Below, one piece after another: positions 35,231-44,772 of a DNA stretch of 64,000 bases. Within the stretch, counting starts at the first letter, position 1. Each line of letters begins with the position of its first letter. The stretch is from assembly GCF_019511345.1 (NCBI RefSeq), contig NZ_JAEUAK010000016.1, forward strand, positions 62,001-126,000, in the 5' to 3' direction. The notes below the pieces were generated by a model. It worked only from the letters and a program-made list of their open reading frames with translations, was not told the DNA's origin and made no database searches. The DNA is from Rhizobium mesosinicum (lineage in GTDB: Bacteria; Pseudomonadota; Alphaproteobacteria; Rhizobiales; Rhizobiaceae). The position numbers were made by a program, and so were the translations under genes.

Positions 35231-36186
35231 TTGCTGCCCCGCGGATTGAGTGCGTCGTTGAGGCCGTCGCCGAGGAAGCTGAAGGCTACCGAGGCAAGAC
35301 CGAGCACGGCCGCCGGAGCGGCGAGGAGATGCGGATAATGCTGCCAGACGCGCAGGCCATCCGAGATCATGTTGCCCCAGCTGGGGGTGGGCGGATTGAC
35401 CCCGACACCCAGGAAGCTGAAGGCACTCTCCAGCACCATGGCTGTACCGAGGCCGGCGCTGACGGACACGATCAGCGGACCAAGCGCATTCGGCACGATA
35501 TAACGCAAGATGACGATCCAGTTGGAAAGGCCGAGCGCCTGTGCCGCCATGACATAGGGACGATTGCGGATCGACAGAACCTGAGCACGAACCAGACGCG
35601 CATAAGGTGGCCAGGAGATCAGCGCCATTGAGCCGAAGACCAGGATGAAATCCACCCAGACCGTCTGGCGATAGAAGGGATTGAGGGTCGCAAGATACTG
35701 CGCCTCCATCCACCTGGTGATAGGCGTCTTCAGCGATGCATTGATGACGACGACGAGCAGCAGGTTCGGCACCGACATCGTCACATCGGTTAGCCACATG
35801 ATAACCCGGTCGAAGGGATTGCCGAAAAAGCCGGCGATCGCACCAAGCAGAAGCCCGATCACGACAGCGATAAAGGTGACGATGACGGCAACAAGAAAAG
35901 CCGTGCGTGTGCCGAAGACGATACGGCTGAAGACGTCGCGCCCGAGGTCGTCAGTACCGAAGAAATGCGCCAGCGACGGCGGCGCGTTGCGCGACGCAAG
36001 ATCCTGACTGAGATAGTCATAGGGCGTCAGGGCGGGGCCGAAGATTGCCGTGAAGGCCAGGATCACGATCACGATCAGACCGAAGATCGCAAGCTTGTTG
36101 CGCTTCAGGCGATGCCAGGCATCACGCCACAGGTTGACCGGCGGCTCTTCGGCAGTGTCGATCGTCGAAAGAGGAATGGCGGACAT
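35227..36186 (-). CDS. Peptide-class ABC importer permease (DppC-like)
   Basis: Inner-membrane permease of 319 residues with about six membrane segments and an OppC-type N-terminal segment (WRDAWHRLKRNKLAIFGLIVIV). FFGTDDLGRDVFSRIVFG and SFLGVGVNPPTPSWGNMISDG are diagnostic of DppC. Start and stop overlap or nearly touch the flanking genes, so it is an operon member. Pairs with the DppB-like subunit. Confidence 0.93.
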   Translation of the reverse strand: MSAIPLSTIDTAEEPPVNLWRDAWHRLKRNKLAIFGLIVIVILAFTAIFGPALTPYDYLSQDLASRNAPPSLAHFFGTDDLGRDVFSRIVFGTRTAFLVAVIVTFIAVVIGLLLGAIAGFFGNPFDRVIMWLTDVTMSVPNLLLVVVINASLKTPITRWMEAQYLATLNPFYRQTVWVDFILVFGSMALISWPPYARLVRAQVLSIRNRPYVMAAQALGLSNWIVILRYIVPNALGPLIVSVSAGLGTAMVLESAFSFLGVGVNPPTPSWGNMISDGLRVWQHYPHLLAAPAAVLGLASVAFSFLGDGLNDALNPRGSK

Positions 36187-36188
36187 GG

Positions 36189-37145
36189 TCAGCGGCTCCT
36201 TCTGGAATCATTCGCACGCGGATCGAGCAGCGGATAGAGCACATCGACCAGCAAGTTCGACACCATGACCAGGAAGGATCCGATCAGGGTAATCGCAAGA
36301 ATGACGGGATAGTCGGAATTGGTGAGCGCCTGCACGGTCAACCGGCCGAGACCCGGCAGGCCGAAAACGAGCTCGACGAAGATGGCGCCGTTGACGATGG
36401 TGATCATGATGAGGCCGAGCTGCGTGACCACAGGTGTCAGCACCGGGCGCAGGATATGCCTCAGCGCAACCACGATTTCCGGCACGCCTTTGGCGCGCGC
36501 CGTACGGACGAAATCTTCGGACAGCACTTCGATGACTGCGGCGCGCGTCTGGCGCACGATGAGCGCGATCGGCTGGAAGGAAAGCACGATAAGCGGCAGA
36601 ATGATACGCACATCGAAGACGCCGCCCCAGCCATAGGGCACTCTGATCATCGGCAGCAGCACGATGAGGCCGACCATCAACAGCGGACCGGCGACATAGG
36701 CGGGGATGGCCCAGAGGAAAAGCGCGGTACCGGTGATCGTGTAGTCGACGCGGTTGTTCTGGTTCAGGGCGGCGAGCATGCCGAGCGGGATCGCAACGAC
36801 AGTCGTCAGGATAATGGAACAGAGCGCAAGCTGGAAAGAGACGGGAGCAGCTGCCGAAACCATCGCCCAGACGGAGCGACCTGACGTCAGCGAATTGCCG
36901 AACTGCCCGTGCAGGAGGTTCCAGATGTAAAGACCGAACTGCTCGATGAAGGGCTTGTTGAGACCCGCACTTTCGCGGATCGCCTCGATACGCTGCGGGT
37001 TGTAAGCGACGTCACCAGGCGCGCGAAGGAAGATCAGCTTGATCGGATCGCCGGCACCATAGAAAGCCATCGCGTAGACGGCCATCATCACGACCAGGAC
37101 GGACGGAATCCAGATGGCAAATCGCGTTAGTATATAACGAAGCAA
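36189..37145 (-). CDS. Peptide-class ABC importer permease (DppB-like)
   Basis: Inner-membrane permease of about 318 residues. The typical start LRYILTRFAIWIPSVLVV and the segments DYTITGTALFLWAIPAYV and ARAKGVPEIVVALRHILRP (EAA loop) identify DppB. I favour a TTG start at 37145 because GGGAGG (37152-37157) is then well spaced and the product begins MLRYIL like its relatives. A GTG at 37151 would sit too close to that site. It is 2 bp from the DppC-like gene. Confidence 0.9.
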   Translation of the reverse strand: MLRYILTRFAIWIPSVLVVMMAVYAMAFYGAGDPIKLIFLRAPGDVAYNPQRIEAIRESAGLNKPFIEQFGLYIWNLLHGQFGNSLTSGRSVWAMVSAAAPVSFQLALCSIILTTVVAIPLGMLAALNQNNRVDYTITGTALFLWAIPAYVAGPLLMVGLIVLLPMIRVPYGWGGVFDVRIILPLIVLSFQPIALIVRQTRAAVIEVLSEDFVRTARAKGVPEIVVALRHILRPVLTPVVTQLGLIMITIVNGAIFVELVFGLPGLGRLTVQALTNSDYPVILAITLIGSFLVMVSNLLVDVLYPLLDPRANDSRRSR

Positions 37146-37280
37146 GACCACCTCCCACCTTTTATCAGGAGCGTTTTCCGCAAGCTGTGCGGATCGCGCG
37201 TACCCTTCTTTAACTTGCGCGAAGACCTTCCGGCCTTCGCGCGGTTGCTTGAGCTATCGAGAATTGGCTAACAGTCTCAA

Positions 37281-38915
37281 TCAGCCGATCGATACGTCCC
37301 AGGGAGTGACGACCTGCCAGTCGAGGTTCTTTTCCATGGCCTTGACCTCCTTGCTCGCCCAGCGGGACATGGCCTGAGAATACCATGGAATGAACACCCA
37401 ATCGTCGCGGAACGCATTCTGGGCTTCTTGCGCGAGTTTCACGCGATCCGGATCGTCTGCAGCCTTGGTTGCAGCTTCTGCAAGCAGACTGTCTACCTTG
37501 TCGTTCTTGTAGTTGCCGAGTTTGTTCTGGGCGTGGGACGAGGTGGAGGCGATGCAGCCGGTCAGATAGGAGACGGCATCGGGAACGCGTGTCCCGACGT
37601 CGTCTCGCAAGATCTGCACCGCGTTCTGGTTCGGTCCGCCATCCTGCTGCGGCTTCATGTCGACGGACGTTATCCCGAGATTCTGTCGCCATTGTTCGGC
37701 GATGAACTGCGCAGCGGCCTGGATGGCCGGACCCGAAATCCCGACAAACATAAGCTTGGGAAGACGATCTGGTCCGCCATAGCTCGACTCAGCAAGCAGC
37801 TTCTTGGCCGCTGCCGGATCATACGGATAGGGCTCGAAGCCGGAATTGTCCGCACCCGGAACCGAATTCAGGATCTGGTCGGCCTTCTTGTGTGGCCCAT
37901 CAGGATAAGACGCCTTGAACAGGCCGTCGCGATCTACCGCCATGATCAAAGCCTGGCGAACCTTGGGATCGTCCATCGGCGCGCGCGAAGTATTGAACCA
38001 GAAGTGCTGGCTGGTCGGGATGAGCGGGCCGGCAGAAAATTCCGGACCCAGATCCTGAATGATCGTCGAAGTGACGAGCTCGGTATGTACGTTGTATTCG
38101 CCGGACTTGATCAGCGAAGTCGCGGTGACATTGTCTTCGATCGAGCTGATCTCGATGCGGGCGAGCTTCGGCTTCGGACCGAAAAAATTCTCGTTCGGCT
38201 CGAAGGCCACCGTGCCGGCGTCGATATCGAGCTCGGTCAGTTTGAAGGGGCCTGAATAGACGGCGCTGCTGTCAGGCTTGTACCAGTCAACCACTTCCTC
38301 GCCATCGCTGCCGCGCGACTGGGCAGCCTTAGTAATCGGCACGATATGGTTGGCAAGTCGCATGAAGAAGATAGGGTCGGCTTCGGAAAGCGTGCAGACG
38401 ACAGTCGATTCATCAGGCGCCGAAACGCCGGTCAACTCGTTTGCGGAGCCGGCGGAAACTTCCTTATAGCCGGCAACCTTGCTCAACACCTGATCGACGC
38501 GCTGGTTCTTGGTGCTAGGCATGGCGCCAACCTCCCATGAGCCTTTGACATCGGCCGAAGTGATCTTGCTGCCATCGGAAAACACTGCCTTCGGGTTGAT
38601 CTTGAACGTCCACACCTTCTTGTCGGGCGAGTCCCAGCTCGTGAAGACATAGGGCTGGATTTTGCCGTCGGCGTCGAAATACATCGGCGAGGCCCACCAG
38701 AACGAGTTCCAACGGAAGGTTCTGCCGCCGCCGCGCAACGGCGACCAATCCTGGTCGAAGGCTGGATTGATAGCCTTCAGAACCTGACCGTCTTGCGCCA
38801 TGACGATGCGAGCGCTCGCGCCGAAGAGCGAGAAACCGACGCCGACCGCAAGCCCGAGCTTGAGCGCGGCACGACGGGAAATCTGCGAAAAGTCTTGCTC
38901 ATTACCAAATGTCAT
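37281..38915 (-). CDS. Peptide-class ABC importer solute-binding protein (SBP family 5)
   Basis: Periplasmic binding protein of 544 residues, typical length for family 5 (DppA/OppA). A Tat-type signal is present, SRRAALKLGLAVGVGFSLFG, with cleavage expected near VMAQDGQ. The start has AGGAGG directly upstream. It is the first gene of the six-gene minus-strand operon (binding protein, DppB, DppC, DppD, DppF, kinase, then GntR). Family-5 proteins bind oligosaccharides and sugar acids as well as peptides. A 135-bp gap separates it from the permease. Confidence 0.9.
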   Translation of the reverse strand: MTFGNEQDFSQISRRAALKLGLAVGVGFSLFGASARIVMAQDGQVLKAINPAFDQDWSPLRGGGRTFRWNSFWWASPMYFDADGKIQPYVFTSWDSPDKKVWTFKINPKAVFSDGSKITSADVKGSWEVGAMPSTKNQRVDQVLSKVAGYKEVSAGSANELTGVSAPDESTVVCTLSEADPIFFMRLANHIVPITKAAQSRGSDGEEVVDWYKPDSSAVYSGPFKLTELDIDAGTVAFEPNENFFGPKPKLARIEISSIEDNVTATSLIKSGEYNVHTELVTSTIIQDLGPEFSAGPLIPTSQHFWFNTSRAPMDDPKVRQALIMAVDRDGLFKASYPDGPHKKADQILNSVPGADNSGFEPYPYDPAAAKKLLAESSYGGPDRLPKLMFVGISGPAIQAAAQFIAEQWRQNLGITSVDMKPQQDGGPNQNAVQILRDDVGTRVPDAVSYLTGCIASTSSHAQNKLGNYKNDKVDSLLAEAATKAADDPDRVKLAQEAQNAFRDDWVFIPWYSQAMSRWASKEVKAMEKNLDWQVVTPWDVSIG

Positions 38916-38994
38916 TTGCTCCTCCTGGCAAATAGCGCGCCCTTTCGAAAGACCTCCCCGAAGCTGCGCGGCAGGGCTCACACAATCACGTCAT

Positions 38995-39023
38995 AATGTA
39001 AACATGTCAACAAAAAATCTCAA
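38995..39023 (-). promoter_or_regulatory. Putative promoter for the importer/kinase operon
   Basis: On the minus strand TTGAGA (39023-39018) and TACATT (39000-38995) are separated by exactly 17 bp. It leaves an 80-nt leader before the binding-protein ATG. The inverted repeat 39028-39043 lies directly upstream of the -35 box. Confidence 0.4.
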
Positions 39024-39027
39024 AGGA

Positions 39028-39043
39028 AGCCGATTTATCGGCT
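39028..39043. promoter_or_regulatory. Inverted repeat AGCCGAT-TT-ATCGGCT
   Basis: Perfect 7-bp arms with a 2-bp spacer, positioned just upstream of the minus-strand promoter. Candidate binding site for one of the two GntR proteins of this region or for another regulator. It differs from the TTGTCA/TGACAA repeat 60 bp away. Confidence 0.5.
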
Positions 39044-39075
39044 AAACAAAATTTTTCTCAGTTAAATTCAACGAC

Positions 39076-39104
39076 TTGCTGAAAAGGATGAACAAAAATA
39101 AAAT
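39076..39104 (+). promoter_or_regulatory. Putative promoter for the lyase/sialidase/PdxA2 operon
   Basis: TTGCTG (39076-39081), a 17-bp spacer and TAAAAT (39099-39104). The -10 box is strong and the -35 box weak. The operator-like repeat begins one base after the -10 box, a position where bound protein would block transcription. Confidence 0.45.
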
Positions 39105-39119
39105 TTGTCAGATTGACAA
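39105..39119. promoter_or_regulatory. Operator-like inverted repeat TTGTCA-GAT-TGACAA
   Basis: Perfect 6-bp arms with a 3-bp spacer, next to the plus-strand -10 box. The half-site is shared with the palindrome at 46842-46854, suggesting a common GntR-type regulator. Confidence 0.6.
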
Positions 39120-39190
39120 CATGGCAACACTGAGATGAAAACAGAGGCGAGGAATATGCCACGAAGGCCCGTTCGACGAGGGAGGATCTC

Positions 39191-40096
39191 TTGAACAATC
39201 ACAAGATTACAGGCGTCTACAGCGCCGCAACTACCCCTCTCAACGCCGATGGCAGCCCCGATCTCGGAATCTTCACTGAACATTGCCAGCGGCTGATCGA
39301 AGAAGGATGCCACGGAGTGGCACTGCTCGGAACAACGGGCGAAGCCAACTCCTTCTCTTCTGCTGAGCGCCGTGTAATCCTGGAAGCAGCGCTGAAGGCT
39401 GGCATTCCCTCGGACAAGCTCTTGCCGGGTACCGGCGTCGTCGCCATTCCCGAGACAGTCGAACTAACGAAGCATGCGCTTTCGCTCGGCGTTACCAAGG
39501 TGGTCATGCTCCCGCCCTTCTACTACAAAGGCGTCTCCGACGAAGGCCTTTTCGCCGCCTATGCGCAGATTCTGGAGAAGATCGGCGATACCAGGCTTCA
39601 GGTGATCCTCTATCATATTCCACAGGTTTCGGGCGTTCCACTTTCCATTCCGCTTATCAGCCGGCTGGTTGAAGAATTCCCGCAAACAGTCGTCGGCATT
39701 AAGGAATCTGCAGGCGATTTCAATAATATGCGGGCGATCGTAGCAGCCTGCCCCGGCTTCTCTGTACTCTGCGGCGCCGACCCACTGCTGTTGCCGCTCC
39801 TGAAGGCGGGCGGCGCCGGTTGCATTACCGCCACCTCGAACCTCGTCGCAAATTCACTGCGCACCGTTTACGACCACGTCCATGATGAGACGAGGAGCGC
39901 AGAAGTTGAGAACGCGCAGGCACGCATCAATGCCTTTCGTACCCTGTCGAACTCCTATGTCCAGATCCCGACGATCAAGGCCATGGTTGGCCTGAAGACC
40001 GGCAACGCCGGTTGGCGGCGCACACGCCCGCCGCTCGTACCACTCAATGATCGTGAATATGCGGAGCTCGCCGAAGGTTACGCAAAACTGCCTTAA
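39191..40096 (+). CDS. DapA/NanA-family lyase (dihydrodipicolinate synthase-like aldolase)
   Basis: A 301-residue TIM-barrel Schiff-base lyase. Family residues are all visible: Thr48-Thr49 (LLGTTGEAN), Tyr141 (ILYHIPQVSG) and Lys171 (VVGIKESAGD). The Arg that binds the carboxylate in true DHDPS is missing (YHIPQVSGVP instead of YNVPSRTG), so a pyruvate-forming sugar-acid aldolase such as an N-acetylneuraminate lyase relative is more likely. The start is TTG, fixed by GGAGG at 39181-39185. It heads a four-gene operon with a sialidase-like protein, which supports a sugar-acid substrate. Confidence 0.9.
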   Translation: MNNHKITGVYSAATTPLNADGSPDLGIFTEHCQRLIEEGCHGVALLGTTGEANSFSSAERRVILEAALKAGIPSDKLLPGTGVVAIPETVELTKHALSLGVTKVVMLPPFYYKGVSDEGLFAAYAQILEKIGDTRLQVILYHIPQVSGVPLSIPLISRLVEEFPQTVVGIKESAGDFNNMRAIVAACPGFSVLCGADPLLLPLLKAGGAGCITATSNLVANSLRTVYDHVHDETRSAEVENAQARINAFRTLSNSYVQIPTIKAMVGLKTGNAGWRRTRPPLVPLNDREYAELAEGYAKLP

Positions 40097-40106
40097 GGAG
40101 GATTAC

Positions 40107-41291
40107 ATGCAATCGACAGGCTTAAAACCGGAAGAAGTTCCGTCGCTGATGGACGGTATCCTCAGGGCAAATACCGCGCAGACTGGCCGCTTTGATGCTT
40201 ATCTGCCCTCCCCCTGCGTCCAGAACCATGCTGCCAACCTCGCCTTTCTGGCCGATGGAACGCTGACGTGCGTCTGGTTCGGCGGTACAATGGAAGGCAT
40301 GGGCGACATATCGATTTACATGTCGCGGCTGGCACCCGGCACGGAGAGCTGGACCGAACCGGAGAAAATGTCTGACGATCCGGCGAAGTCCGAGCAGAAT
40401 CCCTTGATTTTCAATGCGCCGGATGGTCGTGTTTGGTTGCTCTATACCTCCCAGACATCTGGCGATCAGGATGGCGCAGTTGTCAAATGCCGGATCTCGG
40501 AGGATGGCGGCAAGAGTTTTGCTCCGCCTTCTATACTCTGCGACCTGCCTGGCACCTTCGTGCGCCAGCAGATTGTGGTCAATGGCAGGGGCGAATGGCT
40601 GCTCCCGATCTTCCGCTGCGGCAGCCTGCCCGGTCGGCGCTGGAGCGGCGACGTGGACACGGCAGGCGTTATGATCTCAGGTGATCGAGGAAAAACCTGG
40701 CAGGTCAAAGAGATAGACAACAGCCTGGGCGCGGTGCACATGAATATCGTCCCGCTTCAAGACGACAGAATGATCGCCTTTTTCCGTGATCGTTATGCGG
40801 AGAATATCCACTCATCTTTGTCTTCAAATCAGGGCCAAACCTGGAGCACGCCAAGGCCGATCGATTTGCCCAATAACAATTCGTCGATCCAGGCAATAAA
40901 TCTCCGAGATCGAAGGATCGCGATGGTTTACAACCACAGCAACGCTGCTTCCCATGACGCCCGGCGCCAATCGCTTTATGACGAGGTGGAAGGTACCGGA
41001 GCGCCTGTTTCGGAGACTTCCATTGCAACCGCCAGAAAGGCAGTATGGGGTGTTCCGCGTGCCCCGCTAAGCCTTGCAGTGTCCAGCGATGGAGGTGTGC
41101 ACTTCGAGCGTAAGCTCGACCTGGACACCGGCGACGGATACTGTTTGAGCAACAACTCGAAAGACCTGCTGAACCGCGAATTCTCCTATCCCTCGATCGC
41201 CCAGGGGCCGGACGGCACGCTTCATGTCGCCTATACCTATTACCGGCGCGCCATCAAATATGTCCGTCTTCCGTTGGGCTCAATCGCCTAG
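40107..41291 (+). CDS. Sialidase/neuraminidase-like BNR-repeat protein
   Basis: Predicted six-bladed beta-propeller of 394 residues with several Asp-box (SxDxGxxW) repeats: SEDGGKSF, SGDRGKTW, SSNQGQTW and SSDGGVHF. RNP/FRIP-like Arg residues occur in PIFRCGSLPGRRW and FFRDRYAEN. There is no signal peptide, so it would act in the cytoplasm on an imported compound. AAGGAGG precedes the ATG. Proteins of the BNR_2 group often accompany sugar catabolism; true sialidase activity is unproven. It follows the lyase by 10 bp. Confidence 0.85.
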   Translation: MQSTGLKPEEVPSLMDGILRANTAQTGRFDAYLPSPCVQNHAANLAFLADGTLTCVWFGGTMEGMGDISIYMSRLAPGTESWTEPEKMSDDPAKSEQNPLIFNAPDGRVWLLYTSQTSGDQDGAVVKCRISEDGGKSFAPPSILCDLPGTFVRQQIVVNGRGEWLLPIFRCGSLPGRRWSGDVDTAGVMISGDRGKTWQVKEIDNSLGAVHMNIVPLQDDRMIAFFRDRYAENIHSSLSSNQGQTWSTPRPIDLPNNNSSIQAINLRDRRIAMVYNHSNAASHDARRQSLYDEVEGTGAPVSETSIATARKAVWGVPRAPLSLAVSSDGGVHFERKLDLDTGDGYCLSNNSKDLLNREFSYPSIAQGPDGTLHVAYTYYRRAIKYVRLPLGSIA

Positions 41292-41520
41292 AGGTCAGCA
41301 GAATGGGTAGAAGCGTGGCGAGCGCCGGCATGCGAAAGCCTCGGATGAACTCTTCGCATGGTGGGTTGATAAGCTCGCTGAGCAGTTCGCGAAAGACCGG
41401 TACGTCGCGACAGACCTGTTCGCCAAGCAGGAAAGACCAACACTCATTCCCGCCGTCAGCATGCGGCGTAACCAATTTGCATCGTTGACGGCCCTGACCG
41501 TCACGCTCGGAGGACCTAAT
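41292..41520 (+). other. 229-bp gap before the alcohol dehydrogenase with a possible coding remnant
   Basis: From about 41309 a frame, in phase with the downstream dehydrogenase, reads protein-like sequence (for example LFAWWVDKLAEQFAKD) with no start codon or ribosome site before 41461. It may be the tail of a lost gene. No promoter or terminator is clear. Confidence 0.3.
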
Positions 41521-42654
41521 ATGGTCAGCTTGGATTCACCTATTACCGTTGTCCGGCCACACCTGATCGAGTTCGGCGTCGGAACTGCGGGGAAGTTGGG
41601 CGCCTGGGCCACTAGCAAGGGCTATTCCAGAACGCTGGTTATCTCGGATGCCTTCAATGCCGCACGCATCGATGTGTTGCAGCTGAAGGGTGAGGTTTCG
41701 GTCTTCTCAGACGTAACGCCCGAGCCGGATATTGCCAATCTCGACAAAGTGCTCGCCGCGGCAGAAGCGACACAGGCTGAGCTCATTGTCGGCTTCGGCG
41801 GTGGCAGCGCCATGGATCTTGCCAAGCTTGCCGCCGTACTTGCCGGCTCGCAGCAGACGCTTCACGAAGTTGTCGGCCCAAACAAGGTGCAGAGAGCACG
41901 CAAGGCAGCGCTCGCGCAGGTGCCGACCACGTCAGGCACAGGCAGCGAGGCCGGCATCCGCGCTCTGGTCACAGATCCCGAGACAAAAGCCAAGCTTGCA
42001 GTCGAGAGCCTTCACATGCTCGCCGATATCGCCGTCATCGACCCGTCGCTGACCTTCTCCGTTCCCGCCCGCACTACTGCCGCAACCGGTGTCGATGCCA
42101 TGGCCCACTGCGTCGAGGCCTTCACCAGTCGCAAGGCACATCCGATGATCGACATGTATGCGATTGAAGGAACGCGGCTCGTCGGCAAATATCTCGCAAG
42201 AGCCGTCCGCGATGGTTCGGATGCCGAAGCCCGCGCCGGTCTTTCGCTGGCCTCGCTTTACGGCGGCTTCTGCCTCGGCCCGGTCAATACGGCGGGCGGC
42301 CATGCCCTCGCCTATCCGCTTGGCACCCGCTGGCACATCGCTCACGGCGCAGCCAATGCGCTGATCTTCCCCCATGTACTCGCCTTCAACACGCCGGCCG
42401 TACCCGAGAAGACAAAGGCGGTCATGGAGGCGCTCGGCTATGACACGTCCGACACCGTCCAATCGGTCTTCGATGCGGCCTATGCCTTCTGCGCCGAACT
42501 CGGCATCGAAATGACGCTCTCCGGCCTCGGTGTGCCGGAAAACGATCTCGACGCCATGGCTGACGATGCTTTCGCGATCCGCAGGCTACTCGACAACAAT
42601 CCGCGCGATTTGACGCGCACTGACATTCGCTCGATCTACGAAGCAGCCTATTGA
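41521..42654 (+). CDS. Iron-containing alcohol dehydrogenase (maleylacetate reductase-like)
   Basis: A 377-residue group III dehydrogenase. The NAD(P) motif is IVGFGGGSAMDLAKLAA, the adenosine/threonine segment QVPTTSGTGSEAG, and metal ligands lie in ATGVDAMAHCVEAF (Asp, His) and later in the NTAGGHALAYPLG and RWHIAHGAANAL segments, giving the usual three His and one Asp. GGAGG fixes the start at 41521. In this operon it could oxidise or reduce the aldehyde fragment released by the lyase; inference from gene order. Confidence 0.88.
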   Translation: MVSLDSPITVVRPHLIEFGVGTAGKLGAWATSKGYSRTLVISDAFNAARIDVLQLKGEVSVFSDVTPEPDIANLDKVLAAAEATQAELIVGFGGGSAMDLAKLAAVLAGSQQTLHEVVGPNKVQRARKAALAQVPTTSGTGSEAGIRALVTDPETKAKLAVESLHMLADIAVIDPSLTFSVPARTTAATGVDAMAHCVEAFTSRKAHPMIDMYAIEGTRLVGKYLARAVRDGSDAEARAGLSLASLYGGFCLGPVNTAGGHALAYPLGTRWHIAHGAANALIFPHVLAFNTPAVPEKTKAVMEALGYDTSDTVQSVFDAAYAFCAELGIEMTLSGLGVPENDLDAMADDAFAIRRLLDNNPRDLTRTDIRSIYEAAY

Positions 42655-42681
42655 GGTGGGCTTTCAAGAGGAATTTGACTG

Positions 42682-43680
<999 letters not shown>

Positions 43681-43798
43681 GCAACGGAAGCCCAATTCAG
43701 TCCGTGGCCGGCAAGAGGCGATTGAGGGTGGGCTTTTTCCGCCGGTATAGACAATCGAGACCGTCAGGCCCTTCCTGGGCCGGGCTGGATACCGACGT

Positions 43799-44581
43799 CT
43801 ATCGTGACCACCGCGCTATGATCTGGTCTGTATTCGACAGTACCTTGCGGACTGCGTTACGCGCTACGTTCGGTCGTTGCAATCGGACGCTTTTCTCAAT
43901 ATTTTCATGAAGTTTCATGACATATTGCAGGTCGTCCTCCTCTCGCGTGACATAAGCGAAAAGGTGGTTCAGCGCCGATTCGATCAATACTCCGAGCGGC
44001 ACCAGCAGATCATTTCCCGAAGCCCGCAAGATCGCTATGTGAAATCGCGCATCGGCTTCTGTCCGCTGCTGGAGCGATGTCGCCTGATCCATATCTCGCA
44101 GGGCCTGACTGATCGCCTCCATTTGCGCCTCAGTTCGGCGCTCAGCAGCAAGCGCTGTCGCTTCCGGCTCGATCATGTGCCTGAGTTCTTGCACCGCCCT
44201 TAAAAACGATTCGCGATCGGGAGATGCCACATACCAGCCCAGCACATCCCGATCCAGCAGGTTCCACCGCTCCTTGGGTTCGACCCAACTGCCGATTTTC
44301 GGCCGGGAAGAAAGCAGGCCCTTTGCCATCAGCATCTTGATCGCTTCACGCACCGCCGACCGGCTGACGTCAAAGACTTGCGACCATTTTGCCTCGTTTG
44401 GCAGGATCGTACCGGGCGGATAGTCACCGCGAACGATCCTGAGACCTATCTCGCCTGCCAAAGACAGATGAACGCTCGCTCCGGTCATGCGGGCGGCATT
44501 TGGGCGCCTTATGGTGGCTGAGCGGTCAGCCGTCGCCACCTCGACCGGTGTTGTCGGCTTTCCCGATTTCTTGTCAGGCAT
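43799..44581 (-). CDS. GntR-family regulator (FadR/FCD, DgoR-like)
   Basis: A 260-residue regulator. The winged helix includes LPNEAKWSQVFDVSRSAVREAIKML and the wing PKIGSWVEPKERWNLLDRDVLGW (both shortened), the latter typical of galactonate-type DgoR regulators. The FCD domain has DARFHIAILRASGNDLLVP. It lies convergent to pdxA2 and upstream (minus strand) of nothing else, 190 bp from the ribose-class binding-protein gene. Likely ligand: a sugar acid. It is a second candidate for binding the shared TTTGTC/GACAAA sites. Confidence 0.88.
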   Translation of the reverse strand: MPDKKSGKPTTPVEVATADRSATIRRPNAARMTGASVHLSLAGEIGLRIVRGDYPPGTILPNEAKWSQVFDVSRSAVREAIKMLMAKGLLSSRPKIGSWVEPKERWNLLDRDVLGWYVASPDRESFLRAVQELRHMIEPEATALAAERRTEAQMEAISQALRDMDQATSLQQRTEADARFHIAILRASGNDLLVPLGVLIESALNHLFAYVTREEDDLQYVMKLHENIEKSVRLQRPNVARNAVRKVLSNTDQIIARWSR

Positions 44582-44772
44582 TTATTTCCACTGCCTCAGC
44601 ATTCTTTCGACTGTCTGCACGACTATCAAAACAATCGTAATAACGAGGAAGTCGCCTGCGATTGGATCCGGCACAAAGCGCGGAATTCAGGGCGCGTCAA
44701 GCCCTGCAGATCTTTCGATCCGTTACGTGAAGGCAGTCGGCGCACTCTGACCTGGTGCGCCGAGCCATAAGC

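Larger units (their letters stand above)
38916..39190. promoter_or_regulatory. Divergent control region of the acid-sugar operons
   Basis: This A/T-rich 275-bp region lies between the importer operon (minus) and the lyase/sialidase/dehydrogenase/PdxA2 operon (plus). It holds one promoter per direction and two different inverted repeats, annotated separately. GGAGG at 39181-39185 is the ribosome site for the TTG start at 39191. Confidence 0.7.

Noticed and set aside
34223..35797. 524-codon frame for the DppD-like ATPase
   Set aside because: The first ~189 codons are antisense-like and overlap the permease gene; the real start at 35230 overlaps the permease stop by ATGA.
43767..43781. GGCCC-TTCCT-GGGCC hairpin between pdxA2 and the GntR gene
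   Set aside because: Only a 5-bp stem with no T-run; too weak to call a terminator.
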